A stretch of 64,000 nt of DNA. Origin: Lepiota brunneoincarnata. Its lineage: Eukaryota > Basidiomycota > Agaricomycetes > Agaricales > Agaricaceae. Under the pieces are notes generated by a model that worked only from the letters and a program-made list of their open reading frames with translations, was not told the origin of the DNA and made no database searches. The translations under genes and the position numbers were made by a program. The DNA is taken from NCBI GenBank assembly GCA_023014365.1, contig JAEBUN010000007.1:558001-622000 (forward strand), in the 5' to 3' direction. Below, in pieces: positions 51,834 through 62,416 of the stretch; the first letter of the stretch is position 1, and each line of letters starts with the position of its first letter.

Positions 51834-52496
51834 TGTTAGAGCCGGTGCGGGTTGGGACCGAAGCGGAGGGTCGGGGTGGTATCCTTGGTATAAGGTAACC
51901 GGGGGACAGGGCGAAGTCAGTACGTAGACTTCGGGACCGAGGCGGAGTACGTCGGGCGGGGGGTTGGACTTGCGGCCTCAGCTTATGTGCTGTGCCCTCC
52001 TACTGTCCTAGCCCGTATTTCAGGAAGTCGGAGCCGAAGCGGAGCGAGGCAGAAGAGAGGAGAGGATATGGAACAGGGAGCTGGTCCGCTGCTCGATTCG
52101 ATTATCAGACTGAGGAGTACAAGCCAAGTGCCTACGGTATATATACTACTAGCTCGACGAATGATGACTCGTACTGACTACGTGCGGAGCGAAGCGGAGA
52201 CCCATATGGTTACAAGCGGATTACGAATAATTTCGAATGGAATGGAGACCGGTACGGGTATGGAGACTGGTAACGTATTCTGATTATGGACGGAGAATGG
52301 AGAACTGGACAATGGGAGCACCGAGGGTCAGGTGGTCGTGGCACGTGTAGAGGTAGGTCGCGTGATCGGGGCGAAGGGTTGCGGTCGGAGCCAGTCGGGG
52401 CCGAGTCGGAGGGCATAGGGTTGTCGTGTGGAGCACACGTGGAGTCGAGAAGCCGAAGCCTAATGGTTAAGCTCTAGGTTTGGTGTGGATATGACA
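51834..52496 (-). repeat. Gypsy-1 3' LTR (663 bp)
   Basis: Begins TGTTAGAGCC and ends GATATGACA on the plus strand. Contains three CCG-N3-CGG sites (51858-51866, 51937-51945, 52034-52042). Differs from 59040-59702 at about 51853, 51949 and 52284, all C/T or G/A in CpG. Confidence 0.95.
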
Positions 52497-52571
52497 GTGC
52501 CCCCCCTTTAGGGCCGAGCCTCGAGGCCCAAGGCGGTCTAGACCGGGGCCCACCGGAAAATTCCACGAGGG

Positions 52572-52578
52572 TATAAAA
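52572..52578 (+). promoter_or_regulatory. TATA-like box of the antisense gene
   Basis: GGGTATAAAAAAAAGG lies 59 bp upstream of the antisense gene's ATG at 52631, on its strand and outside the LTR. Position and sequence fit a core promoter. Confidence 0.5.
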
Positions 52579-52630
52579 AAAAGGTGAACTGATTCGAATT
52601 TGAGAGGACACAACTTGACCTCCTACCCCC

Positions 52631-53716
52631 ATGAGCAGACAACCATCCCGTCAACCGACCGCTACGGAGCGCAAGGCGCGATTACTGAGAGAGAAGGCGG
52701 AGCGAGAGGAACGAGAGCGGCTCGAAATCGAGAGGCTAGAAGAAGAGGAACGGCGAGAGGAGGAGGAGCGGCGGCTGGCAATAGAACGCCAAGAGGAGGA
52801 GTGACAGCGGCTCATAGAGCTGCGCCAGCGACAAGCGGAAGAGCGCGCGAAGGAGCGATATGCGGAGGAGATCAGGAGGCAGCAAGAGGAAACCGCCGAG
52901 GCAGAGCGTCGGGCGATTCGGGCCCGACTCGTTGTGACGACCACAGGGGCCTCGTCGAGCCGTCTGTCGGAAGACCCGATGCAAGTAGATACGGAGGAGT
53001 CGGATTCCGAATATACGGATAGGGATGAGGCGAGGGACGAGGAGGAAGAGGGGGAGGAGGACTCCGGGGATTCAGGGGGTAAGGGTAAGGGGAAGGCAAA
53101 GGCGAGGGCGGCCCCGCGACGGGGCCATGCGCACGTATTCGGGGGCGAGAATCCCTGCTGGAGGTGCCAGCGAGACGGGGCCCCATGTGAGGTGGCCGGC
53201 GGGTAAGTCATTTTGGAGGATTTCCGGACTACATACTGATAGTTTCTTAGTAACACCAGGAGTTGCCGTCGGTGCAGCAAAATGAAAAAACGGTGCGGGG
53301 GTCAAGAGGAGACGGAGCCGAGCGGGGCCGGTGGTTTGTCGGGCCAGCAATTCGAAGGTGAGTAAGGAATCCTGTATTATGATGGATGCCAATTGATGGA
53401 CCTTGTAGAGTTGAAACGGCTCATCGAAGAAAGGCACCAGGAGACCGTCAAGAAAATCTACACCCTGGAGGTGCGAATTGAGCGGTCCATCGCTCGGTTG
53501 GGGGAAAAGGTCGACAAGATGGGGTCGCTTGCTGGCCGCTACGAGCAACTACGGCGTTGGGAGGCTCAGGTGGACGGAAATTGGTCGAGTGGAAATTTTT
53601 CGGAGACGGAGGGTTCGGAGGGGAGTGTCGGGCCCGCTTCGGAGGAGGAGGTGCAGGATTTGATGGAAGAAGTGAATGGGTCGCCCGGGCTCTCTGGAGA
53701 CGACACCGATAGGTAG
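52631..53716 (+). CDS. Antisense accessory gene of Gypsy-1: coiled-coil, Zn2Cys6-like protein (3 exons)
   Basis: Runs against gag-pol, between pol and the 3' LTR. Exons 52631-53202, 53260-53357 and 53409-53716; introns of 57 bp (GTAAGT..CAG) and 51 bp (GTGAGT..TAG). Splicing keeps one frame of 325 codons. Residues 1-90: charged E/R helix, probable coiled coil. 110-165: acidic. About 180-210: CWRCQRDGAPC and, across intron 1, CRRCSKMKKRC, giving CX2CX6C twice as in fungal Zn2Cys6 DNA-binding domains. C-terminal: a second helical, acidic region. One in-frame TGA at codon ~58 (EEE*QRL), explained by CGA to TGA, so this copy may be silenced. A DNA-binding or assembly role is inferred; the function is unknown. 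Confidence 0.75.
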
Positions 53717-53785
53717 TTGTACGGGGTTGTTTTTTTGGTTTGTTTAATACATGGTTGTTTCTTGGTGCGATGTGTGGTCAGTAAC

Positions 53786-56700
53786 TCAAAGTGAGTGAAG
53801 AGGACCAGGCTTTGCAGGGTAAGAGGAATGAAAAGCCTCTACGAGATCTATAGCATGTTCAAGCTCGGTGGCTGGCAACCACGAGGACTCTTCTTCAGTG
53901 TCTTCGTAACCTAACCAGATGACTTTATAGAGGAGCTTGCACGCGCGGCGCCGATCGATCTTAGAGTCGACGATGCGGGCAATCTCGTATTCTGGTTCAC
54001 CGTCAATGGAAACCGGCGCGGGCGGCGGATCCGATCGGGCGGGTATGGTGTTAGGTGTGGCTGGTTCGAGCATGGAAACATGGAAGACTGGGTGTACTCC
54101 ACGCATGGAGTCGGGAAGTCGGAGTGTAAGGGAGTGAGTACCTGCTTGTGCAATGATCTCATAAGGCCCAAGGTACTTTTCGGAGAGTTTTTTGGAGGGA
54201 CGGGTGGTGCGGAAGAATTGGGCTTTCACGAATACCTTTTGTCCAACCTTGAAGTCCGGGGCGGGGAGTCGGCGGGCGTCGGCGGAGGTCTGATAACGTT
54301 GCTGGGCTAGCGCTATTTCGGACTTCAGGGTGGTATGTAGGTCGTCGAGATCAACAGCAAAATGGCGGGCCCGGGCGGAGGCAAGATCGCGTTCAGGATG
54401 AACTGTGATGTTCGGATGGTATCCTTTATTAGCGAAGAATGGGGAGATACCGGTGGTGGCACTAGGAGCGTTGTTGTAAGCAAACTCAGCTAGGGGTAGT
54501 AATTCGGACCAATTGTCCTGTTGGTAGTTACAATAGACCCGAAGGTATTGTTCGAGGGTCTGGTTGGTGCGTTCCGTTTGTCCGTCGCCTTCTGGATGGT
54601 AGCCCGAGGTGAAATGTAGCTTCATGTCAAGGGCTTGTCCCAATGAGCGGAAGAAGTGGGAGACGAATTCGGAGCCGCGATCGGAGGTAACATGTTCGGG
54701 TACGCCGTGCTTGGAGAAGACGTGGAGGACGAATAGGCGGGCGAGGTCGGAGGAGGTGACGGTATCATAAGTCGGGATGAAGAGGGATTGCTTGGTGAGT
54801 CTGTCAACGATTACCAGGATGGCGTCATAGCCGGAGGAGGCGGGAAGTTTTTCGATGAAGTCCATGGAGATTGAATTCCAAGGGCGTTCGGGGATGGGGA
54901 GTTGCTTAAGGAGACCGTAGGGGCGATGGCGCTGGGGTTTAGACCTCATACAGGTGACGCAAGACTTACAGAAATCCTTGACGAAGGTGCGGACGCTAGG
55001 CCAGGTGTATTCGCGCCGGATGAGTTCCAGCGTTTTATTCTGACCGAAGTGGCCGGCTAGGACGTGATCATGCTTGTACTGGAGGACCCGAAGTCGGAGA
55101 TTGTCGGTGTCAGGGACGTAGATTCTGTCGTCTAAGAGGAGGAAACCTTTATCATTAACTGACCAACGGCCTTCTGGGCTGGCAAGATGGGCGGAAGCGG
55201 TCGGATCCGCTGGTAGGGCGGCGAGAATATCGCGGTGTAGCTGATCGAGGTCCATGACTACAGCTGCGCGAAGGGAAGGGGCGTAAAGAGTGGTGGCACG
55301 GACGGAGGCCGCGAGCTGTTCGTGAGTGAACACAGGCCGGAAGTTGTGCGGGTTGACTGATGCATAGTCGCTATTCCCCCCTTTAGGGTAGACGTCCCAT
55401 CGTCTAGTTAGGGCGTCAGGCTTGGTGCCGAGGCGGCCGGGTCGGAAACGGATGACGAGGTGGAATTGGGATAGGAACTCGGACCAACGAGCTTGGCGGC
55501 GAGTCAGGATCTTGGTGGTGCAGAAGTATTCGAGGTTCTTGTGGTCAGTGACCACATCAATAGCAAGGGGGGCACCTTCGAGATAGTGTCGCCAGATGCG
55601 AAAGGCTTCGAATATCGCCAGGAGTTCCTTGTCGTGAGTGTCATAGTTGAGTTTGGCCGTGTTAAAGGTGCGGGAATGGAATGCAACGGGATGGACCTCC
55701 CCATCGTTGGTGACGATAGAGAGGATTGCCGCAAGGGCGTAGTCGGAGGCGTCGGTCTCGACAATGATCTGAGCGTCGGGGACCCAAGGAGTGAGGATGG
55801 GGGCGGAGATAAATGCTTCCTTCAGGGAGTTAAAGGCCTCGCGACAATCATCAGTAAAATTCCACTTCACGTCTTTGCGGGTGAGGCGAGTGAGCGGAAC
55901 GACGATGTCGGAGTATCCGTGAATGAAGCGACGGTAGAAATTGGCGAAGCCTAGGAAGGACTGGATGTCCTTGACTTTCTTAGGCTCAGGCCACTCCTGG
56001 ATGGTCTTGACCTTAGATTGGTCCATTCGGAGGCCGTCGGGGGAGAGAATGTAGCCGAGATATTCCACTGTGTCAGAGTGGAACTGGCATTTGTCAGGGC
56101 GGGCGTATAGACCATGTTGGCGGAGCCGCTTGAGGACCTCCTTGACTTGGTCACGATGGATACTATGGTTGTCGGAGTATATCAGAATGTCGTCAAGGTA
56201 GATAGTAACGCAGACGTCGAGCATGTCCTTGAATATATCGTTCATGAACCGCTGGAAGGTGGCGGGGGCATTGGTGAGGCCGAAAGGCATAACCATCCAT
56301 TCGAAGGAGCCGTAGCAGGTCCGAAAGGCGGTCTTCCATTCGTCGCCGTCAGCAACGCGGACAAGATGGTAGGCGTGGCGGAGGTCGATCTTGGTATATA
56401 CGCGAGCTTTGCGAGGGGAGTCTAAGAGGTCGGAGATGAGCGGAAGGGGATAGCGGTCCTTCTTGGTGATACGGTTGAGACCTCTAAAATCAACGCATAA
56501 GCGGAGGGAGCCGTCCTTTTTCTTGACGAAGAGGACCGGGGCTCCATGAGGGGAAGTGGAGGGGCAGATGAAACCAATAGATAAATGTTCGTCAATAAAA
56601 TCACGTAGAGCTCCAAGCTCCGATTGTGAAAGGGAGTAAATGGTACCGACCGGAGGCTGACCGCCATCCTCTAGGTTAATCTGGAGGTCGTAAGGGTGGT

Positions 56701-57586
56701 GTGGAGCAAGTGTGTCAGCACGCGATTTACTGAAAACGTCAGCGAACTTGTGGTATTCCTCGGGGATAGACGAGAGGTCAGGCGGTTCCTCGGAGACAGA
56801 AGAGGACGCGGCTGATGCGGAGGCGGCGGAAAGATTTATTTGGAATTGTTGGGAGCCAGGGAGCTTGGCAGCGCGGATAAAGGCAGGAGCGTTTATCAAG
56901 GAGATGTGCGGTTTCGCAAGGGGGACAGATTGGGACGAGGTCCCGGACAGGGGTGGTGAACCTAGGTCAGGAGAGTCAGGGGCGGCCATAGGCGGAGCCG
57001 ATGCGGGTGCGACGCAGGTAGAGACGGAAGCAGGATTCTCGAGTAGGGATGGCCGGAAAGTAATACTGCCCAAAGCCCAGTCAATCAACGGATTGTAGCG
57101 GGTGAGCCAGTTGTGTCCTAAGACCACAGAACAGGAAGAGTCGAGCCGGGTGACATAAGTGTCCAAAATGATAGATTCACTGGAGGGGAAAGATACAGGC
57201 AGTTGCGCAAGCTCCGTAATGTAGGCATTTGAGGTCCCGTCAAATAACCGAAGTTCAATAGCCGGAATGGACGAGGTTGGAATACTATGAGAACGAACAA
57301 AAGATGAGTCCACAAAACAGTGAGTAGAACCACTATCAACAAGGGCTTTGAAAGGAGAAAGAGAAGAGAAATCAGAACTAACTACATTGTCCGTTGTAGA
57401 AATCGGGTCCGAAGCGGAGAGTACGGAAGCGGAGACAGAAGATACAGAAGTAATTAAAGGAGAAGTTAATGTGATATGAAAGGAGTTCGGGTCGGAAAGA
57501 GCGGATGCATTGAGACGGAAACTCTCTGGAGCACAGCAGAGTTCAATGCGATCCTCAGTCTGTGCAGAGGCCTGAGGACCGCCGAC
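53786..57586 (-). CDS. Gypsy-1 pol: protease, RT, RNase H, integrase, chromodomain (~1,266 codons)
   Basis: Open in the -1 frame relative to gag, from the gag stop onward. Residues counted from 57586: protease VDSGS (D84); RT 330-520 with VDFRGLN and catalytic YLDD at 463-466; RNase H from ETDAS (D612); integrase zinc finger H841/H846/C876/C879; DDE core D909, D969, E1005; GPY motif near 1140; chromodomain 1199-1256 (EYEIARIVDSKI to EESSWLPA). All catalytic residues are present and no stop occurs. The product copies the RNA genome and inserts the DNA; the chromodomain marks the chromovirus lineage. An A-run (GGAAAAATAG) at the gag stop suits ribosomal -1 slippage. Confidence 0.95.
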   Translation of the reverse strand, partial: VGGPQASAQTEDRIELCCAPESFRLNASALSDPNSFHITLTSPLITSVSSVSASVLSASDPISTTDNVVSSDFSSLSPFKALVDSGSTHCFVDSSFVRSHSIPTSSIPAIELRLFDGTSNAYITELAQLPVSFPSSESIILDTYVTRLDSSCSVVLGHNWLTRYNPLIDWALGSITFRPSLLENPASVSTCVAPASAPPMAAPDSPDLGSPPLSGTSSQSVPLAKPHISLINAPAFIRAAKLPGSQQFQINLSAASASAASSSVSEEPPDLSSIPEEYHKFADVFSKSRADTLAPHHPYDLQINLEDGGQPPVGTIYSLSQSELGALRDFIDEHLSIGFICPSTSPHGAPVLFVKKKDGSLRLCVDFRGLNRITKKDRYPLPLISDLLDSPRKARVYTKIDLRHAYHLVRVADGDEWKTAFRTCYGSFEWMVMPFGLTNAPATFQRFMNDIFKDMLDVCVTIYLDDILIYSDNHSIHRDQVKEVLKRLRQHGLYARPDKCQFHSDTVEYLGYILSPDGLRMDQSKVKTIQEWPEPKKVKDIQSFLGFANFYRRFIHGYSDIVVPLTRLTRKDVKWNFTDDCREAFNSLKEAFISAPILTPWVPDAQIIVETDASDYALAAILSIVTNDGEVHPVAFHSRTFNTAKLNYDTHDKELLAIFEAFRIWRHYLEGAPLAIDVVTDHKNLEYFCTTKILTRRQARWSEFLSQFHLVIRFRPGRLGTKPDALTRRWDVYPKGGNSDYASVNPHNFRPVFTHEQLAASVRATTLYAPSLRAAVVMDLDQLHRDILAALPADPTASAHLASPEGRWSVNDKGFLLLDDRIYVPDTDNLRLRVLQYKHDHVLAGHFGQNKTLELIRREYTWPSVRTFVKDFCKSCVTCMRSKPQRHRPYGLLKQLPIPERPWNSISMDFIEKLPASSGYDAILVIVDRLTKQSLFIPTYDTVTSSDLARLFVLHVFSKHGVPEHVTSDRGSEFVSHFFRSLGQALDMKLHFTSGYHPEGDGQTERTNQTLEQYLRVYCNYQQDNWSELLPLAEFAYNNAPSATTGISPFFANKGYHPNITVHPERDLASARARHFAVDLDDLHTTLKSEIALAQQRYQTSADARRLPAPDFKVGQKVFVKAQFFRTTRPSKKLSEKYLGPYEIIAQAGTHSLTLRLPDSMRGVHPVFHVSMLEPATPNTIPARSDPPPAPVSIDGEPEYEIARIVDSKIDRRRACKLLYKVIWLGYEDTEEESSWLPATELEHAIDLVEAFHSSYPAKPGPLHSL

Positions 57587-58986
57587 TATTTTTCCAAGCT
57601 CGGGAGAGCCGGCGCGTCTGTCTCGGGGAGCTGAGCCTGTCGGCCTTTAGCCTTGGCATCAGGGAATTTTTTCTTGTCGCAGTTAGCAGCCCTGTGATTG
57701 GGATCTGCGCAGACAAGGCAGAGGTTATTGTCGAAACGTCGTTGACGTTCCTCGGGGGTTAATTTACCGTCCTTACCAAGTTTACTAGTAAGGTCGGATT
57801 TGGGCGGGGCCGATTTCTGACCGGCGGACGGGTTGGGCGGATTGCCCTTGAGGCTGGTGTTGGGCGTGCTGCCTCTGTTATTATTGGCAGGCTTGGCGGC
57901 AGGTTGCGGGTTGGTCGAGGTGGAAGGGGATGGGTTACCTCCAGGTTTCCTAGAGGCGGTCGGGTCCGAAACGGATTTGGCGCGGGCCTTCTCGCGTTGG
58001 CGTTCCCAGTAGCGAGCGTCGATCTTCATCGCTGCTGCTCGCATTTCGATGAAGGTGTCGGGCTTGCCGTCGGGCCGATTGGACAGAATGTCCTGGATGC
58101 GGTCGGGGAGGCCTTTGTAGTAGCGGTGACAGAATACTTCGTCACCCCAGCGGAGTTGGCCAGCTAGACGGAGGAAATCGACGTTGTAGACGGCGATCTT
58201 CTCGTCGTAGCGCATTCGGAGGGAGTCAAGCTGCTCAGCAGCTTCTCCGGTCGGATCCGCGGGACCGAAATTGGTCTGCAGTTCCAGGGTGAACTGGTCC
58301 CAGTCCTCGATCCAGTCGTGTATTATTCCGTGGTTGTCGGCCTCGTCGAGGCCGATTTCGAAGTGTTGCTGTGCCACGCCTGTGAGGTATGTCAACGCGA
58401 AGTTGACCTTGGTGGCGGGGATAGCGAACTGGGCCGGGTTAGTACGGAAATAGAGCCGACATTGGAAGAGGAAGGGTTTGAGTTTGGCGGGGTCAGAACC
58501 TGTAAAGATGTCAGGTTCACGAGCTTTGGTACGGGGAGATCGAGGAGGCTGTGGGGCTTGAGAGTTCCCACGGCCGTCCATTTGGTCGGCTATGCGTTGG
58601 AAAACTCGGAGTATGAGTCTATCATGGTCGTCTCGGGTGTTGCCAGGTGGGATGTTGTTGTTGTTGTCGCCGTTGTCTGATGGTTCGTCGTCGCCCGGGG
58701 GCCCGTCCCCATTGTCAGGGTAGTCGTCGGGATCACCAGGGTCGCTGGGATCAGGATTGGGGTTGGGGCCGTCGCCGGGGCCGTCGGGAGTCCGGAATAC
58801 TGAAGGTTGTATATCTTCAGAGAAACGGTCTGGGGTCGAGGGTGCGATCGATTGTTGGTGAGAGCGAGAAGCCCTCGGGGAGTCGGGTTGCAGTTCCTCG
58901 GAAGGAGGTTGTCGAGTGATGCGTTTGCTACGGCGAGCGGCTGGAGTTACCAGAGTGCGAGTACGGGTAACTGTTCGAGAGACCAT
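57586..58986 (-). CDS. Gypsy-1 gag: capsid-nucleocapsid, 466 aa
   Basis: ATG at 58986, only 53 bp inside the 5' LTR. Residues 1-150 are disordered with an acidic N/D/P-rich run. The capsid-like middle, about 155-320, reads PDIFTGSDPAKLKPFLFQCRLYF to ARYWERQREKAR. The nucleocapsid end carries one knuckle, CLVCADPNHRAANC (CX2CX4HX4C), near 420-435. It packages the element RNA into particles. No internal stop. Confidence 0.94.
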   Translation of the reverse strand: MVSRTVTRTRTLVTPAARRSKRITRQPPSEELQPDSPRASRSHQQSIAPSTPDRFSEDIQPSVFRTPDGPGDGPNPNPDPSDPGDPDDYPDNGDGPPGDDEPSDNGDNNNNIPPGNTRDDHDRLILRVFQRIADQMDGRGNSQAPQPPRSPRTKAREPDIFTGSDPAKLKPFLFQCRLYFRTNPAQFAIPATKVNFALTYLTGVAQQHFEIGLDEADNHGIIHDWIEDWDQFTLELQTNFGPADPTGEAAEQLDSLRMRYDEKIAVYNVDFLRLAGQLRWGDEVFCHRYYKGLPDRIQDILSNRPDGKPDTFIEMRAAAMKIDARYWERQREKARAKSVSDPTASRKPGGNPSPSTSTNPQPAAKPANNNRGSTPNTSLKGNPPNPSAGQKSAPPKSDLTSKLGKDGKLTPEERQRRFDNNLCLVCADPNHRAANCDKKKFPDAKAKGRQAQLPETDAPALPSLEK

Positions 58987-59039
58987 GGTTAGAAAAATTC
59001 AGAGTGTGGTGGACAGGAGGAGTTTGAGTCTGATAATAC
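58987..59039 (-). other. Gypsy-1 leader with primer-binding region
   Basis: 53 bp between the 5' LTR and the gag ATG. The minus strand begins GTATTATCAGACTCAAACTCC after the LTR. It does not begin TGG, so I cannot match a tRNA CCA end; self-priming or an unusual primer is possible. Confidence 0.55.
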
Positions 59040-59702
59040 TGTTAGAGCCGGTGCGGGTCGGGACCGAAGCGGAGGGTCGGGGTGGTATCCTTGGTATAAG
59101 GTAACCGGGGGACAGGGCGAAGTCAGTACGTAGACTTCGGGACCGAGGCGGAGTACGTCAGGCGGGGGGTTGGACTTGCGGCCTCAGCTTATGTGCTGTG
59201 CCCTCCTACTGTCCTAGCCCGTATTTCAGGAAGTCGGAGCCGAAGCGGAGCGAGGCAGAAGAGAGGAGAGGATATGGAACAGGGAGCTGGTCCGCTGCTC
59301 GATTCGATTATCAGACTGAGGAGTACAAGCCAAGTGCCTACGGTATATATACTACTAGCTCGACGAATGATGACTCGTACTGACTACGTGCGGAGCGAAG
59401 CGGAGACCCATATGGTTACAAGCGGATTACGAATAATTTCGAATGGAATGGAGACCGGTACGGGTATGGAGACTGGTAACGTATTCTGATTACGGACGGA
59501 GAATGGAGAACTGGACAATGGGAGCACCGAGGGTCAGGTGGTCGTGGCACGTGTAGAGGTAGGTCGCGTGATCGGGGCGAAGGGTTGCGGTCGGAGCCAG
59601 TCGGGGCCGAGTCGGAGGGCATAGGGTTGTCGTGTGGAGCACACGTGGAGTCGAGAAGCCGAAGCCTAATGGTTAAGCTCTAGGTTTGGTGTGGATATGA
59701 CA
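59040..59702 (-). repeat. Gypsy-1 5' LTR (663 bp)
   Basis: About 99.5% identical to 51834-52496. Drives the gag-pol transcript leftward. Confidence 0.95.
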
Positions 59703-59707
59703 AAATG

Positions 59708-62400
59708 GGCGCTTAGAGGATGATGGTGGGATCAGTTGAGTTGGTGCGTAATCCAGTCTGCGTATGATTTTGTGTTGCTGACACTCTGGACAGCCTTTGA
59801 CGTAGTTCTTTATGAATGTTGACATTCCTGGCCAATATACTTCTTTCTTGGCGAGGCGGTATGTTTCCTGTTCTCCAGGGTGGCCACGTGTAGGGTGGTC
59901 GTGGTATCTTGCGATGACATCGTGTCTGAGTTGGAGGTCTTCTGGAATAATGACACGTTCTTGGAACGTGAGGAGTGGGCCATTTGAGGTCGGAACTGTT
60001 CTGAAGTCTTTATCGGTGGTGTTAGGATGGTTTTCTTTTAGGAGTTTGAACACTTCGGTGGTTCTAGTGTCGTGTTTGGGTGATTCCGTGATTCTTTCTT
60101 GGAGTTCCATATCGACGGTGGCGATAAAGAGGCGTTCTGGGAGTATTGTGATCAGGTTTTGATCTTCTATGTCAGCGGTGGCGACAAAGAGGTTGTTTGG
60201 AAGCATGGTGACATCTTCGTTATCATTATCCTCATCAGGGATGTGGTCTGGACGTCTTGATAAGGCGTCTGGTGCAGGGATCTTTGATCCTGGGACGTGT
60301 TCTAATTTGAAGTTGTAGTCAGCAAGGGTCTGGACCCATCATGCTTGTCTGCAGTTGATTTTCTGGGGTTTGCACCAGTATGTTAGGTTTTGGTGATCCG
60401 TTCTGATACGGATGGTATGGGGGCTGCCAAGGAGGTGGTGGCGCCATTCTTCGAGGGCTCAGATAATTGCGAGAAGTTCCCTGTCATAGATATTGTAGTT
60501 GCATTCTGCTGGTCCGAACGTCTTTGAATAGAATGATACAGGTTTCCGTATTCCGTTGATGTCATGTTGATACAGGACAGCTCCTGATGCAAACTTAGAA
60601 GCATTGGCTTCTATTTTGAAGGGTTTTGTGGAGTTGGGCATAAGGAGTACCGGTTCCTTTAGGAATTCATTCTTGAGTGTTTCGAACGCTTTCTGTTGTT
60701 CTTCTTTCCATTCGAATTTGTTTGATTTGGAAAGGAGTTGGTTCAGGGGTTTGGTGTGGTGGGAGTAGCTGCGGATGAACTTCCGGTAGAAGTTACAAAA
60801 TCCGATGAATTTCCGAATGTGTTGGACTGTTTTTGGCACTGGCCAGTCTTCTATTCCTTTGAGTTTTCCGGGATCCATTTTGATCTTGTCTGGCATGATG
60901 ATCATGCCGAGATATTCAAGTCGTTGTTTGTTGAACTTGCATTTCTCTGTTTTGAGGTAGAGGTTGTTTTCCTGTAGGATTTGCAGTACTTTTTCCATAA
61001 GTCGGTCAGTTTCTTCTTGGGGTTTACCATAGATTAGGATATCATCCATGTAGATGATGATTCCTCCTTTCTCCATTATTTCGGAGAGTAATGTGTCCAT
61101 CATGTGTTGGAATGTTGCGGGACTATTGCAGAGTCCGAAAAACATAACAGTCAGTTCGAAAAGACCCATGGGAGTCTTGAACGCTGCTTTCCATTGATCG
61201 CCATCTTTGATTCTGACGTTATTGTATCCTAAGCGGACGTCGAGCTTAGTGAAGTACTTAGCTCCTTTGAGTTTATCCATGATAGAAGAAATCATGGGGA
61301 TTGGGTAAGCGTTTTTGACAGTGTGATCGTTTAGATAACGATAGTCTTGGCAGGGTCGGAGGTCTCCTCCTTTCTTGGCAACAAAAAAGAAGGGTGATGC
61401 CATAGGGGACTTTGAAGGGTGGATGTAGCCTTTTCGGAGGTTTTCGTCTATGAATTCTTTCAGTGCTTTTTCTTCGGCAGGTGCCACTTGATAAGGTTTC
61501 ATCGATTTTGCTTCGAATGTTGGTTTTAGTTTGATTTCATGATCAAATGTTCTTGATGGTGGGAATCGTTCAGAGGCTTTCTTGTTGAATATTTTAGCCC
61601 ATTGGGCGAATCTTCGAGGAATCTCGGGTGGTTCCTTGTTTGATTCTGGTTGTTTTCCTTTTTGGTTTGCCGATTTTGTTGGGTTGTGTTGCTCATTGTG
61701 GAGCGTTGTAGCATGTGTCGCTTTGGCGTTTACTTCCAATGGGGTTAGAAGCATCGGATTCATCTCTCTTTCCAGAGAGAAGGTATCAAGGTCAACGTTT
61801 GACAGGTTGACGTATTCTTCAGGGTTTTCCTCAGGTTGGGAGGTCTTTCCAGTCATTATGTCCATGGCGATGGAGTTGAGTTCAACAGGTCGTCATAGGG
61901 TTCTGAGGAGTTTGGAAAAGTTTTGGTGATCGATTTGTGGTTTCCAAGAAAACGTCTTGGTCTTCCAGTTGATGTCGGGATTGTATTGTTCCAACCAGGG
62001 AAATCCGATGATGAGGTCTTTCTCACCAGTATTTGTGATGTACGCTTCTAGCGTGCAGTCTCTTCCATTGATGATGGTTCTGATTTTGATGTATTCATAG
62101 ATCTTGCCATGTTGATTGTCAGTTCTGTCAACGTTGCTGAGGGGGATTGGTTGGTCCAGCCGTTTGGTTTGATAACCATGTCGTTCAACAACTTCGTGGG
62201 AGATAAAGTTCCCTTGGGCTCCTGAATCTATCAGGGCGGTGATGGCCATGGGTTTTGATGTCCGTTCACTCCAAATCTTGATGGGTAGGTAGAGAGATTG
62301 TTTATTCGGGGAGAGTCGTAGTTGTACAGAATTTATCGAGAAAGTGTCCTTCTGAGAGTGAGAATATATAGTGTCCTTCTGGGAACGAGCAGGGGCGCAT
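59708..62400 (-). pseudogene. Gypsy-2 pol, protease to integrase zinc finger (CpG-decayed)
   Basis: Protease LIDSGAQGNF near 62230. RT from about 61600 ([21 protein letters not shown]) with catalytic YMDD in [12 protein letters not shown] near 61040. In RNase H the expected ADAS reads ANAS near 60605, losing the first catalytic aspartate. Integrase finger HPGEQETY...CPECQQHK near 59790. In-frame TGA at 61892 (RTL*RPVEL), 60458 (AII*ALEEW) and 60340 (RQA*WVQT), all CGA to TGA. The start is uncertain: the frame is open up to about 62400 and is -1 to gag. Joins 50704-51833. Confidence 0.88.
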
Positions 62401-62416
62401 CGGTCTGTGTTCCGTT

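Larger units (their letters stand above)
51834..59702 (-). mobile_element. Gypsy-1: complete, young Ty3/Gypsy chromovirus (7,869 bp)
   Basis: Two 663 bp LTRs, a 53 bp leader, gag, pol in the -1 frame, an antisense accessory gene, and a polypurine tract (minus strand AAAGGGGGGGCAC at 52497-52509) touching the 3' LTR. The LTRs differ at 3 positions by eye, so insertion was recent. Flanked by AAATG. Gag and pol have no internal stop. Older relics of the same family occur at 8612, 25143 and 26758. Confidence 0.94.

Noticed and set aside
58987..59039. A tRNA primer-binding site for Gypsy-1
   Set aside because: The sequence after the 5' LTR does not begin with TGG or match a tRNA 3' end I can recognise.
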